A stretch of 64,000 nucleotides of DNA from Discostella pseudostelligera (lineage: Eukaryota; Bacillariophyta; Thalassiosirophyceae; Thalassiosirales; Thalassiosiraceae). The position numbers and the translations under genes were made by a program. Below, piece after piece: positions 54,460 to 64,000 of the stretch. Each line of letters opens with the position of its first letter. Position 1 is the first letter of the stretch. Location: the NCBI GenBank assembly GCA_036940085.1, contig JALLBK010000008.1:1-64000 (forward strand). The letters are read 5' to 3'. The notes under the pieces are model-generated. The model was not told where the DNA came from. It saw only the letters and a program-made list of their open reading frames with translations, and ran no database searches.

Positions 54460-55390
54460 ATGATGTCAACCCGCACTAAGCATACTGATACTGCTACTGC
54501 TTCTATTGCTGCTCCTTCAGTGACCGGTGCCTCCGGTGGGGAACGAACTCAGCATGGAAATTTCTTTGGTATGTTCTTCCTGCCATCGAGTCAATTGTAC
54601 GACGACGATGATGTACATCTGTCGGCATCAACATCTTCGACTTATTCGCCAATTAAGGCGGCAGCGTCGGCGGCTTCGAATATGATTGGTGGGATCTTAT
54701 CTGTTATCGACACAGCGTTGGCAGCTATGAACGAAGAAATGGAGAACTCGTCGGGTAGCATTTCGTCAGATAACACCAAAGAAAGTGAAGTTAATATTGA
54801 TACAGCATTGCTGACTGGGAGCGCCTGCACATGTGCGACAAATATGAGAAGAGGCGTCGTAATGCAGTGTTGTCAAGGTGCACACTGTAAGAAGTTGTCG
54901 ATTGAAGTCGGTGACATGAAACAATGCTCAACCGATAAAGAAGAGATCTGCATTGATACCTCCGAACAATCTTGCGGTAGTGGTGAGTAAAATCTCCGCT
55001 CTGTTTTCTGTGTAGATTGCTTGTGTAAAGAAATCTAAACTGTGAGTGCATCAACCAGGCTCAGAAAGTAATATGGATAAGTATATAGGTGACGTGGGTG
55101 TATCTCAAGAGAATGATGCTTTTACTCTCCAGAGTTCCATTCTAGGCAGCATATCAACGTTGCAGTTACTATTCGATGGAGAATCTGAAGATAGTGCACA
55201 TGCAATCCTCTTAGATGAGCAATCCAAGCCAGACAACGATACAATTGAGATCGATAAAAAAGTTGGGAATATTTGCGATCTATTATTAGACACCGACTCT
55301 ATCAATTCGAAACAGGAGGATTCTGAGTATTGGATTGTCGGCGAAGAATGTGAAATGAACGATGGGTGGCTAGTTGTGAGTAATGATTGA
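54460..55390 (+). CDS. Acidic Cys-containing protein with C-terminal LIR-like motif, 284 aa
   Basis: Two exons, 54460-54982 and 55059-55390, with a 76-nt intron. I do not recognise the family. The N-terminal half has an Ala-rich amphipathic helix (IKAAASAASNMIGGILSVIDTALAAM) and a Cys cluster (CTCATNMRRGVVMQCCQGAHC). The second half is strongly acidic, with repeated hydrophobic-acidic stretches, and ends EYWIVGEECEMNDGWLVVSND. The final DGWLVVSND closely resembles the end of the ZZ-PB1-ZZ protein at 29974 (DGWSVVSDDN). It fits a W-x-x-[LIV] Atg8-interacting motif, and YWIV fits as a second one. An autophagy-adaptor role is inference only. The alternative start at 54463 is one codon later. Confidence 0.65.
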
Positions 55391-55530
55391 TGCAACATGG
55401 TTGCATTGCAACTTCTCTGTATGTGGTGATTGGAGTGATTCTGTACAATTAAGGATAATCGCCGAGAAAAAGATTTGCTTTCAATTATGGTTCCCTGCGG
55501 TGGTTCAAATCATCGTTGCGAAAAAAGGAT

Positions 55531-57686
55531 TTATTCGTCGTTTGTTTGTTCCCAAATAACGTGGGATACTGAGCACGGTCCAGATTGAATCATGACAGTG
55601 GTACTTTCAACAGTGATTGCGATTTGGAGTCCTATCTCTCTCGTTTCATTGTCCTTCTCGCTCAGCAATGCACGAGAGGGAATTTCGACGAGGATACAAA
55701 TATTCCGTCCCCAGTAATGGGCTCCGGTTACATTGATAGGTTTCACCACTTGGTTCTTTGCCCCACCCACTTCGAATGCTAAATCCTCGTCAATATGACA
55801 AGCCTTGCCTGAGGGATGCTTCTCATTGACTTCGCATACAACAACACTCTGGAAACAGTCCCGAGCAAATATTTCTTCGGACGAATCCTTCATTCGCTGC
55901 AAAATGTCGTCGCGTCCGATACAAGGAAGAAATAGTGTTAGTGGTCCAGATGCATGAATTCCGTAATATGCTTTTTTTGAATCGATGTATCCCAACGTTC
56001 CGTAGCGTGCGAGAGTTCTCTTCGCCGTCTTTTCTTTTTCTCCAATATCAAGAACCCAACCTTCGTTATACATGCTCGTACCTCTTGGAAGCATAATGTC
56101 CAAATCGTCCCCGACGTTTCCTGATATGATTATATCTCGCATATTGTGTTTCAACGTTGGATCATAAGTAGTCCAGCAGTGAACATCATTCATCTTCCAT
56201 GACGTCGATTTGTGTCCAGATCTAGTATTAGTAGCATGACCGTAGAATAACGACAAAGATTCAACAGGATTGATATTTTCGCCATGAATTGGTGCAGGAA
56301 GTGAGAATTGTTTGGTGGAGGAATCTTCTTCGGTCACTGCATTCAGCAGCTCATCGAGCATTTCAGACGACATGATAAATGCTACCACCTCCAAGACAGT
56401 AACAAAATGCATAGTAAGCAACCATCCGTAAAGTCTGTGTTCCTTAACAGCTGGATGATGGCTAGCCTGTCCAGGTGCACCTTTGGGTGCACCGAATTTC
56501 CTCCATTCTTGGAATCCAAGTGGTCTTACTTCTTCTTTCAACTTATTAAACGATTCCATTGCATCTTCGATGCTTAGCACTATCGGATCTGGCAACACAC
56601 CGACGTTGACATATCTGTGAGATAAATAAACAGGGGGTAAAGTGAGATGAATGTAATATTCAAACGCTCACGTCGGAAATTCCATACATTCATTCACCTT
56701 TGTAGAATGTCGTACCGATCTCCTGCATAAATTCGGCTGGTATCTTTTACAATGAGCATCGGCTGTCTTGTCATCGACAGGCCATGGCGGATATATGCCT
56801 CCAATCCACCTGCAACACCTCCAGGTTCATTCATACTGTAATCCCAAGAATGAACATCGAGATCGTCACCGAGAAATATATCCAAACACCAACCGTAGGG
56901 AAAGGATGGGACACCACCAATTGCGGCATTTCGAACATGTAACTCAATACCAAGGAGCTTCATTGCATTTGTCAATAGTTCCTCCAGTACTAATGGATAA
57001 CTTTGATGGAAGTAGTTTCCTCTGCCGGTTGTTACAGAGTACCCTCCGAAACCAATTTTGAATGGTCTATTTTCAGCCCTAGCTTGGAGCAGACGGAGTG
57101 CGGTGTGTTTCAGACCCGATGGTATACTTGACAAATATCCATCCCTATGGAAAGCTCTATCGGTGCTATCATGGCTGCTGATTCGATCTTTTAATGGTTC
57201 AAATGTTGTCACACCAGAATGAATCAAAAATCGAGCTGCATTTTCTCCGCCGTAGTCTAAAGCAAATTGTTTCCTAATCCGAGATACTTCTGCATGAAAT
57301 TCATTCAAACTCGATGGTTGGGAAGAGTTGTGTTTGTATTTTGCAAGAGTATCACGAATGCCAAATGCATCAATTTTCAAGCGGTGCGCATCAAGCTGAA
57401 ATGTGGGGAATTGCAATGATACATCTGAAATTGAACTATCGCCGCGATATTGATGTTGACCTTTAGTTCCCAATGCCGATAATGTGTTGGTCCGCTCCGG
57501 ATGCGATATAAGTACATCTAGAAATCCATTATGTGAACGAGAGAATAATAGAACAATATGCGTAGCGAACCAGCCGATGAACAAGATACAGCATCCAACC
57601 TTCAGCGTGAGACAGAGGAATGGTTCATCGTCGTTTCGTTTCTTGCGTCGGCCTCTTCGACGCTGACGAGGACGGCGGTGGCCCAT
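55531..57686 (-). CDS. Type II membrane protein with SGNH-like lumenal domain, 690 aa
   Basis: Two exons, 57686-56698 and 56614-55531, with an 83-nt intron. A basic cytosolic start (GHRRPRQRRRGRRKKR) and one signal-anchor helix (VGCCILFIGWFATHIVLLF) give a Golgi-type type II topology. The lumenal part includes FKIGFGGYSVTTGRGNYFHQSYP (about 210-235), which resembles block I of SGNH hydrolases (G-S-x-T-x-G-x-G-N), then ELHVRNAAIGGVPSFPYGWCLDIFL and HSWDYSMNEPGG. The C-terminal 330 residues have no motif I know; they look beta-rich. The family is probably stramenopile-specific; a glycan-acyl or sulfate-related esterase is conceivable but unproven. It is divergent from the SET-domain gene. Confidence 0.72.
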
Positions 57687-58106
57687 GACGATGATTTGTT
57701 TTCGCGGCGGTCTGACTTTCCATGGCTCGCTACCTTCACTTCCGCATCAAAGCAGCGATCTTGAATGTTGCAGTTCGAGCTCGCTGCTTGGGGTTGGCGA
57801 ATAAGATTTAGTATGCCGTCATCGTTGCCGTGCCGAGTGCCGAGGAGAGATCGGTAAAGGTGAGGAGGCGAGAGGCGGATCTCATCTCGGATCTCATGGT
57901 CATGGTCATGGCTCATGGCCATGGCCGAGGTCCGAGCGATGAGCGATGGCATTGGCAAGCCGAGGTTCCCGCCAAATCTTTCCAACCCCTCTACAGATTC
58001 CAACGTGGTGCATAGGGCGCTAATTTTAAATTTTCATTTCAAATGTTCCCGCCAAATCGCCAGTCTTTTTCCTGCCAAAAATCATTTCCGCTTCCACTCG
58101 AAGCTG
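57687..58106. promoter_or_regulatory. Bidirectional promoter with E2F-like triplet
   Basis: A head-to-head spacer containing TTCCCGCCAAAT at 57966-57977 and 58046-58057 and the variant TTCCTGCCAAAA at 58069-58080, all in the same orientation and close to the SET-gene start. An ATG frame is open upstream to 57915, but it has no signal peptide. CATGG-rich repeats lie at 57895-57925. Confidence 0.55.
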
Positions 58107-59437
58107 ATGATGACGACGACGACGATGATGATCATCTCGCTCCTCTTGCCCCTACTAGTACTATCAATTGGTAATACACCATGCCTCTTCGCGAATGCAT
58201 TTGGTGTTATCCATAGGCATGTTCCATCGGTGAGCCGAATTCCACAACTCTCCGCCGCTGCCAGCACGACGACGACGTCTATCGGCAATGTCGAGAAATA
58301 CGACGACCTCATTCGATGGTTTCTATCCGCCAGTGACAAATCATACCTTTCGCCGAAAGTTGGTTTCCGTCCATCTACCCGCGGAGGACTCGTTACGGGA
58401 GGGTATGGCACATTTGCAAATGACGATCTTGTAGAGGGTGAACTTCTGTTTCGAATACCGAGGAATTGCTGTGTGACGCTCGATGATGCATTAACTGACT
58501 TGGAATGTGGACCTGCCTTCCAAAAGTTGTTGGAGCAATTCGGTCCAGGTTCGGATACTGTTATTGTGGCTGGATATTTGGCAAAAGAATATCTGTTACT
58601 GAAAGAGTATGATCGGCGTCTACAGGATGGTGCAAAGCCCGATGATGATACACCTGAGATGAGACGGTTGAGCAAGATTAAATTTTCACCGTATATTCGT
58701 ACACTTCCCTGGGAGAGAGGCGTGAACGCACAAGAGCATGTATTGTTTTGGGAAGATGAGGATGTAGAAGCTTTGTTGAAAGGAAGCTTAGCCTATGATG
58801 ATGCAATTGAAATTAGATCCACGGTCAGTATTCAAGATGAGGATGTTACTTTGTTTTGTTGAGTGCGATGTGCTGACTCTCCTTCCCTCGGTCTCGAATA
58901 TCAAAGGTGAATAAGGCAATCAAAGTTCTTGACGATGTAATAAGTCCTGTAATTCGTACAGCTAGAGGTGAGAAGGTCGAAGTAGAAGAGGAGGAAGGCT
59001 GGTTTCGCTTTCCGTGGCAACAATCGAATGAAGAAGCCACACCATCGTCGGGTGAGACGAAAGCACTCCTACCTGGTCTTGAGGATGCTGTGAGAGGAGC
59101 GTTTGTCATTTCTTTATCACGGGCTTTCGTTGCACCCTCTGGTGATGGAAAACAGGAAGATCGTTTGGAACCGATACTCGACATGCTGCAGCACTCCAAC
59201 ACGCCAAATATCAGACACAAGTTTTGTGACGACGGGTCGATCGAAGTAACTGCAGGTTTGAACATCCAATCGGGGGAGGAGTTATTCAATCAATATAAGG
59301 GGGAAGATAAAAATGACTCCATGCCATATCACAGGTTTTTCACCCGCTTTGGCTTCGTTCCTGGCGTGACAGAGCCTGTGGCCAATTTGATTGCCGAGAG
59401 GAGTACAATATTCTTTCCTCAACGAGCCGCTGTCTAA
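58107..59437 (+). CDS. Plastid-targeted SET-domain methyltransferase, Rubisco LSMT-like
   Basis: Two exons, 58107-58823 and 58907-59437, with an 83-nt intron, give 415 aa. A signal peptide (IISLLLPLLVLSIGNTPCLFANAF) ends in the plastid motif ANAF-GVIHRH. The split SET domain begins GGLVTGGYGTFANDDLVEGELLFRIP, has a helical iSET insertion, and ends ILDMLQHSNTPN, GEELFNQYKGEDKNDSMPYHRFFTRFGFVPG. This order matches the LSMT/SETD3/SETD6 class, which methylates Lys (or His) on non-histone proteins such as Rubisco, aldolase or actin. The usual NHS box reads QHS, and SYG reads QYK, so activity or substrate may differ. It is 72 bp tail-to-tail from RPS15. Confidence 0.88.
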
Positions 59438-59509
59438 TCTCTGACGATGCGGCATTTTTTTAACATAGCGAGTGCAGATCTCGGATTAATCTGACTTTTT
59501 ACAATACGT

Positions 59510-59953
59510 TTAGAGAGGAATGAACCGCATAGTAGTAGAAGCAGACACACCAGGACGTCCATGCCTGACCGGCTTGTACGTAATAGCGAATTCTCCCAAA
59601 TACATACCCACCATCTCAGGCTTCATCTCCACACCGCAGAACATCTTTCCGTTGTAAATACCAACGATCGATCCGATCATCTCTGGTACTATAATCATGT
59701 TACGGAGGTGAGTTTTGATACCGCGGGGCTTCTCGCCTGGCTCAGCCTCCTTCTTCGCCTGACGGAGACGCTTGATGAGCGCCATGGGCTTGCGCTTAAG
59801 TCCACGAGACATGCGCCTGCGAGCACGGCAGGTAACGAGGTCCATGAGCTCATCGTTGGTAAGGTCGAGGAGGGCATCGAGCTCAATTCCACGGAAGGTA
59901 AATTTCTTGAAGGTGCGCTTCTTACGCAGTTCAGCAACTTTTTCAGCGTCCAT
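59510..59953 (-). CDS. RPS15: 40S ribosomal protein S15 (uS19)
   Basis: Single exon, 147 aa. It matches eukaryotic RPS15 throughout: [42 protein letters not shown], the uS19 core [40 protein letters not shown] and the conserved tail [10 protein letters not shown]. It sits on the small-subunit head near the decoding site. Codon use is biased to frequent codons, as expected for a highly expressed gene. It is divergent from RPF2, another ribosome-biogenesis gene. Confidence 0.98.
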   Translation of the reverse strand: MDAEKVAELRKKRTFKKFTFRGIELDALLDLTNDELMDLVTCRARRRMSRGLKRKPMALIKRLRQAKKEAEPGEKPRGIKTHLRNMIIVPEMIGSIVGIYNGKMFCGVEMKPEMVGMYLGEFAITYKPVRHGRPGVSASTTMRFIPL

Positions 59954-60620
59954 GATGAATATTATATTTCGATACTATGATAATCGATAATAAAGAATAT
60001 TGAAATGAGTAATTGCAAAAAATGTCATGAAATCAAGAGGTAGAGGCGATGAAACTCGCACGCGCCATTGACGACGACCAGCGATGACCTCGATGTCCGT
60101 GCAGGACACATCATCGTCATCCAGACTCATTCCCCCTACCGTAACCCCCGACGTGAAAGACAGCGCTCTTTGCTCCGCCATAATGTTGCTGGGCATCTCC
60201 CCATGGTGTCGACATACCTTTCCCTACTACGCAATGGCGGATACTACGACGGCGTCGGTCAAGGCCAAGATGGGTGTGTCGATGTTGGTGTTGGTGTTGG
60301 TGCGCTCTTTCATCTTGTGCTGGGCTTCCCGAGGTCTGTCTTCGTACGGTGTACCAGATCTCACGTAGGATTTTTGTAGTTTTGCGGTAAGTGGAAATAT
60401 CTCCTGTCCGTCGTCCGTACATTCAGCCTAACCGCCGCCGTCTCCCGCCACAATGGTCAATACCGCCGTCGCCACTGAATCCTCCACCGCCGACACCGAC
60501 ACAGAGCACAACCATAACCGACCATCGACATCGACCATAACTATCACGAAGAACAATCGGCCATCAGTATTGATTCATCAAAGACCCTGATCGCTCTCCT
60601 CGACTCTACTACTCTTATCG
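59954..60620. promoter_or_regulatory. RPS15/RPF2 bidirectional promoter
   Basis: A 667-bp head-to-head spacer. CTCCCGCC occurs at 60442-60449 on the RPF2 side. The rest is CG-dinucleotide-rich, with several ACGACG and TGACGTC-like stretches, and open frames here lack recognisable domains. A leader intron of RPS15 or RPF2 could lie inside but I cannot prove one. Confidence 0.45.
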
Positions 60621-61774
60621 ATGGCGCCAACACCTCATCAAGCCAAAACCGCCAAGGCCAAGCTCATCGCCGGCGGCAAGCAACCCAAGGCAAGAATAGC
60701 ACGATATCTCAAAACCACCGAGTCTCAACTAACCGAGGGTGCGAAAAATTCGTTGTTGCTCAAGGGCATTCGCTGCTCCGATGCCATGTCCACCATTCTC
60801 AAGGATATGCGGTCGGTTCAGTCGCCACATGCCAAATTGCTGAATAAGAACAATATGATTGTGCCCTTCGATGATGCAGGTCAGCAAAGCTTGGAGTTCT
60901 TGGCAACGAAGAATGATGCAACTCTATTTGCAATGGCGAGTCATAATAAGAAACGACCCAACAACTTGGTAATGGGCAGAACATTCGATCGACGAATTCT
61001 AGATTTGGTGGAGATTGGAATTTTGCAGTATAGGTCACTGTCCGATTTTGGTGGACTGCCCAAGAAGCGTCTGGGTAGTAAGCCATTGCTACAGTTTGTG
61101 GGAGATTTGTGGTCCTCGGATATCAATCTGAAGCGGTTGCAGAATCTGCTGATTGATTTTTATCGTGGTGATCCTGTAGATTCGTTGGTCTTGAGTGGAC
61201 TTGATCACGTGATGGTGTTTACTGCTGCAGAAATGAGTTTGGGAGGAGGTCAAGACACTTTTCCTCTCGTTCATCAACGAACATACTACATGAAGTTGAA
61301 GAAAGATCCGAAGGGCGGGAAGGCGCCAGTTCCATACCTCACTCCTAGTGGACCTGACATGGACTTCAGAGTGAGTCAATGATGTATTTGTTTGCTTCTG
61401 GTCACATGATTGCTTGCCGTCCATCTAGATTTCGGAAATGCTCACTGTCTTGCATATTATCTACGCAGGTACGTCGAACACAATTCGCTTCCCCAGACCT
61501 ATGGAAGCTTGCAATGAAACAACCAGCAGGCGTCAAAGCTAAGAAGAAGAAGAATCAGACTACGAACATCTTTGGAGAGACTATCGGGCGTTTGCATCTT
61601 GAGAGACAGGATATTGATAGTAAGTCTGGTAAAAAGTCCAAAGCATTGCGATTGGCTGAAAAATTGGAAAAGGACGAAGAGCGTGCGGCAGTTGAGTCAG
61701 AACTTGGTAAAGAAGGAGAGGAGATGAGTAGTGAATTCAAGCAGGCGTATGGATTTGCTATGGATGACATGTAG
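60621..61774 (+). CDS. RPF2: Ribosome production factor 2 (RPF2), Brix domain
   Basis: Two exons, 60621-61370 and 61469-61774, with a 98-nt intron, give 351 aa. The Brix domain shows LKGIRCSDAMSTILKDM, HAKLLNKNNMIVPFDD, ASHNKKRPNNLVMGRTFD, the RPF2 segment YRSLSDFGG and LKRLQNLLIDFYRGDPVDSL. After the intron comes VRRTQFASPDLWKLAMKQP, matching the RPF2 RRTxxAS block. A Lys-rich C-terminal extension follows. RPF2 with RRS1 brings 5S RNP (uL5, uL18, 5S rRNA) into the pre-60S particle. An earlier acceptor near 61428 would insert extra residues; I prefer 61469 because it meets the conserved block directly. Confidence 0.94.
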
Positions 61775-62143
61775 GCCTCTGCACTGTTTAACGCCTTACT
61801 GTATGTGACGTCGTATGGGATAACGTAGTAATGCGGCTGTTCAGGGCGGCTGGAAATAATCACACAAGTAAATTAATGTTGTTGTGCATGCACCGTTATT
61901 TCCGCTCCATCCAAAACTACTAACTTGACACCATACGCATGCAAATAATCATGTCCCAACTTAGTGCGTGGCACGAGACCAGGCCTCCCAAAAACAAATA
62001 CATCTAAAATACCCAACAGCCAAACATTAACCAATTGGAGAGTTGCACTGAGGCTCCTCCCCACTCAATCGAAAGTATAGGATTCACTGATTTTTTGGCA
62101 GGTTGTAATGTATCATCTAAACAAACTGCACGCCACCCTTCAC
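61775..62143. other. Convergent intergenic region with one short open frame
   Basis: A tail-to-tail spacer between RPF2 and the PLAC8 gene. A minus-strand open frame at 61873-62064 (63 codons, no ATG start; it contains GRPGLVPRTKLGHDYLHAYG) is out of place. I tested it as a further PLAC8 exon and rejected that because the PLAC8 product already ends in a family-typical C-terminus. It may be the relic of another gene. Nothing else is supported. Confidence 0.35.
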
Positions 62144-63255
62144 TTAAACAACCGATGGAGTGTGCGCTGCCATACCCGTCTCACTGCAAAGTCTTCCCTT
62201 ATACGTTTCATACTCGCCCGTATGCCTCGCCATCTGACTAACAATGCAGCAAGAACACCAAATACTGCAACAAACATCCTCACACGCACCACACTTCTCG
62301 GTGGGGATGGAATACTTGGCCCGAACACTCGCACGCAGTTTCATCAACGAGTAGATTGAATAAATTGTGAATAGGATAGATCCGACGAATCGTAAGGTGG
62401 GGATCCAGAATGGTATGTCCTGGTAACCAGTCGATCCCTCGGCAATTTCGAGGAATATGGTGAAGAAGGCGTAGCATAGGACGAGGGTTAAGACGACCTT
62501 GAATGTACTTTTGGTAGCAGAGTCGGAGGCTGGTTCACCCAGCCAGTTGAATCGAAGGCGCTGCAAGATTTGTCCCATGGCAACTGAGAATTTTTTGATG
62601 GAGAGAGATCGGGAGAGAATTTTGAACATTAATAGAGATGAACGTGTGAACAATAAAACAGTGACGAATCAAATTGCTCCAGCCACCAAATATCTACCCC
62701 TGGATTCCCAAATAACCTGACTACTCTCACATTCACACTTGACATTTTCAATTTAAGTTCTTTTCTCCACCGAGATGTGATGCATCTACTCACCTTGAGT
62801 ACAACAAAGCGCACACCATAAACTGGGGTGGCAAATTCCCGCCTTCAAACAGTCGAATGTACCATCCTTCCAATGCCCCGTGGGAATGTTCACGCGAGGC
62901 TCGCCGACGGCAAAGTCATCGGGGAGTGGGATTAAGAAAATTTGCCCCTCGACGACGCCTCCTGGTGGCTTTTAATTGTAATGGATGGCGAGTGGAAGCA
63001 ATTATTATGAGAAACGACGTTGAAGCCGCAGATGACAAAAACGGTGCACCCTCCCGATATCACACAATTTGTTCATAATAGAAAGCCACTCACCACCTCG
63101 ACACTAATCGTCTTCTTGGCACCAGGAGCACCAATCTCTGCCTCAAAGATGTACCCCTCGGGTAATGTACTGGGTGCAATGATGTGAACCTTCACGGGGA
63201 TGTCCGTGCCGGGTTCATTGGTAAAGGCCTCCTTGTAATCGGAATCGAATGCCAT
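62144..63255 (-). CDS. PLAC8 (Cys-rich) family membrane protein, 258 aa
   Basis: Three exons, 63255-63094, 62968-62794 and 62583-62144, with introns of 125 and 210 nt. The first join gives VEVV-PPGGVVEGQIFLIPLP, a beta-type N-terminal repeat typical of algal/oomycete PLAC8 proteins, followed by GHWKDGTFDCLKAGICHPSLWCALLC, the first Cys-rich block. A membrane helix pair (FKVVLTLVLCYAFFTIFLEI and FVGSILFTIYSIYSL) separates it from CGACEDVCCSIWCSCCIVSQMARHTGEYE, the second PLAC8 block, and the C-terminus ETGMAAHTPSVV. Relatives include cadmium-resistance and fruit-weight (FW2.2) proteins that affect metal transport or cell number. The second intron is the longest found here. Confidence 0.82.
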
Positions 63256-63814
63256 GGTTTCAGAATGTAGATGATGTTATCCTCTCGGCAATCTTGACAG
63301 TATCAATGATGACTACTACTACACTCTTCTTCGATGTGCTCGATGAGGGTTCCTGAGGATGTCGCCCAAGCCCAGCCAATTGGCAATTCTCAATCTTTCC
63401 CTCGTGCCGTTCCCAACGCCTCTCTTCTCGTGGCGATGCTTTTCTTTCGGTATCGAGGTTCAGCCTCTCGCTCTTGTTTCTGTGTTGGCTTTTGGAAGCC
63501 TGCCTTGTTCTTGTTGTGCACAAGTTCTATCTCAACAAGACCTCTCGAGACAGCATTTTGGCGGGAGGGAGCCATTTATTTCTCTCTTTCACTTTCCAAA
63601 TTTAAATATTGCATACTAAATCCTACATAGGATGCATGCGTTGAGGTCGTTTTGGGTTTCTCAACTCAGTTGCGGAATTGGTACAGTCAACGACGAGCCG
63701 GCCCGTCCTAGAATGCGTCTCAAATTTAAATTTGGCTAAGTTCTCTATTTTCGGCGTATCTTACGTCGTAGCTAATCAAACTCAGGAGAATTCAGACAAA
63801 ATTATGGATGAACC
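63256..63814. promoter_or_regulatory. Bidirectional promoter
   Basis: A 559-bp head-to-head spacer between the PLAC8 gene and the partial gene at the right edge. It contains TTTTGGCGGGAG (GGCGGGAG at 63560-63567). Open frames on both strands are compositionally non-coding. Confidence 0.4.
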
Positions 63815-64000
63815 ATGGGCTTCGACCATGATGGTCCGTCGGACGAGGAGGCCTCCGCCTCCCAGCCATCGTACAAATATCTATCCCGACCACCAAGGAA
63901 TTATTATGATGATTATGATGTTGTCCCTCAATCTCTGTCGCCACCACCGCCGCCGCCGTACAAATATATTTCGCCGCCGCCGCCGCCGCCAAAATCACCG
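63815..64000 (+). CDS. Start of a proline-rich, extensin-like protein (partial)
   Basis: The ATG at 63815 opens a frame that runs off the window after 62 codons. It begins MGFDHDGPSDEEASAS, then shows repeated units YKYLSRPP, LSPPPPPPYKYIS and PPPPPPKSP. SPPPP blocks alternating with YKY are the format of plant and green-algal extensins, where prolines are hydroxylated and tyrosines cross-linked. No signal peptide precedes them, so this may instead be a cytosolic proline-rich (profilin/SH3-binding type) protein. An alternative ATG at 63804 in another frame is less convincing. Confidence 0.55.
   Translation, partial: MGFDHDGPSDEEASASQPSYKYLSRPPRNYYDDYDVVPQSLSPPPPPPYKYISPPPPPPKSP

Noticed and set aside
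61873..62064. Extra last exon of the PLAC8 gene via a GTATGG donor
   Set aside because: The donor is weak, and the unspliced protein already ends ETGMAAHTPSVV, the usual C-terminal form of PLAC8 proteins.
62830..62845. E2F-like TTCCCGCC inside PLAC8 exon 2 (and at 6770 in the prominin-like gene) as regulatory sites
   Set aside because: Both lie in coding exons far from starts, so chance matches are the simpler reading.
1..64000. tRNA, rRNA, CRISPR array, insertion sequence or prokaryotic operon
   Set aside because: No cloverleaf with matching arms, rRNA core, spaced repeat array or transposase motif was seen; all confident genes are eukaryotic nuclear families.

Overview
This window looks like nuclear DNA from a photosynthetic stramenopile, most likely a centric diatom. 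Genes are dense and intron-poor. Introns are GT-AG and mostly 70-130 nt. Several precursors carry a signal peptide followed by an ASAF-type motif (for example VSAFIP, EAFAFS, VGAFTV, ANAFGV, VEAFSH), the hallmark of import into a red-lineage secondary plastid. Families are purely eukaryotic (ISY1, REV1, Hikeshi, RPF2, ARL2, DNAJC25). I saw no tRNA, rRNA, CRISPR array, transposon or prokaryotic operon. The species is not determinable by eye.

Layout: 1-1258 low-complexity DNA and promoter; 1.3-9.5 kb ZIP metal transporter, a hypothetical gene, a DDX51-type helicase, a prominin-like pentaspan protein and a small gene with a duplicated 3' end; 10-14.3 kb giant ankyrin protein; 14.5-20.9 kb PUS7/TruD pseudouridine synthase, ISY1 splicing factor, MgtE/SLC41 Mg transporter, FKBP; 21.6-29.3 kb TPR protein, a 927-aa low-complexity protein, an ITPase/XTPase, a hypothetical gene; 30-31.8 kb ZZ-PB1-ZZ protein with a C-terminal LIR-like motif; 32.4-36.4 kb REV1; 36.5-41.5 kb plastid membrane protein, aldo/keto reductase fused to a VHL-like beta domain, plastid ABC-F ATPase; 42-47.1 kb ARL2, R2R3-MYB, DNAJC25, plastid methyltransferase; 47.4-52.9 kb aminopeptidase N, ornithine cyclodeaminase-like protein, PsbQ-like lumen protein; 53.3-59.4 kb Hikeshi, a second LIR-ended protein, SGNH-like type II membrane protein, Rubisco-LSMT-like SET protein; 59.5-63.3 kb RPS15 (uS19), RPF2, PLAC8 protein; 63.8-64 kb the start of a proline-rich protein.

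Genes almost alternate in strand, so nearly every intergenic space is either a tight tail-to-tail gap (about 28-220 bp) or a shared head-to-head promoter (about 250-700 bp). Most head-to-head promoters carry one or more copies of an E2F-like element (TTCCCGCCAAA or its complement). In three of them it is combined with G-box-like GCCACGTG elements. There is no operon-like functional grouping, but RPS15 and RPF2 form a divergent ribosome-biogenesis pair.

The most unusual items are the ZZ-PB1-ZZ autophagy-receptor-like gene and a second gene sharing its last residues (DGWxVVSxD), the degenerate reductase-VHL fusion, the prominin-like protein, and the composite promoter module. Exon coordinates were set by hand from splice consensus, frame continuity and family homology; no search was run.
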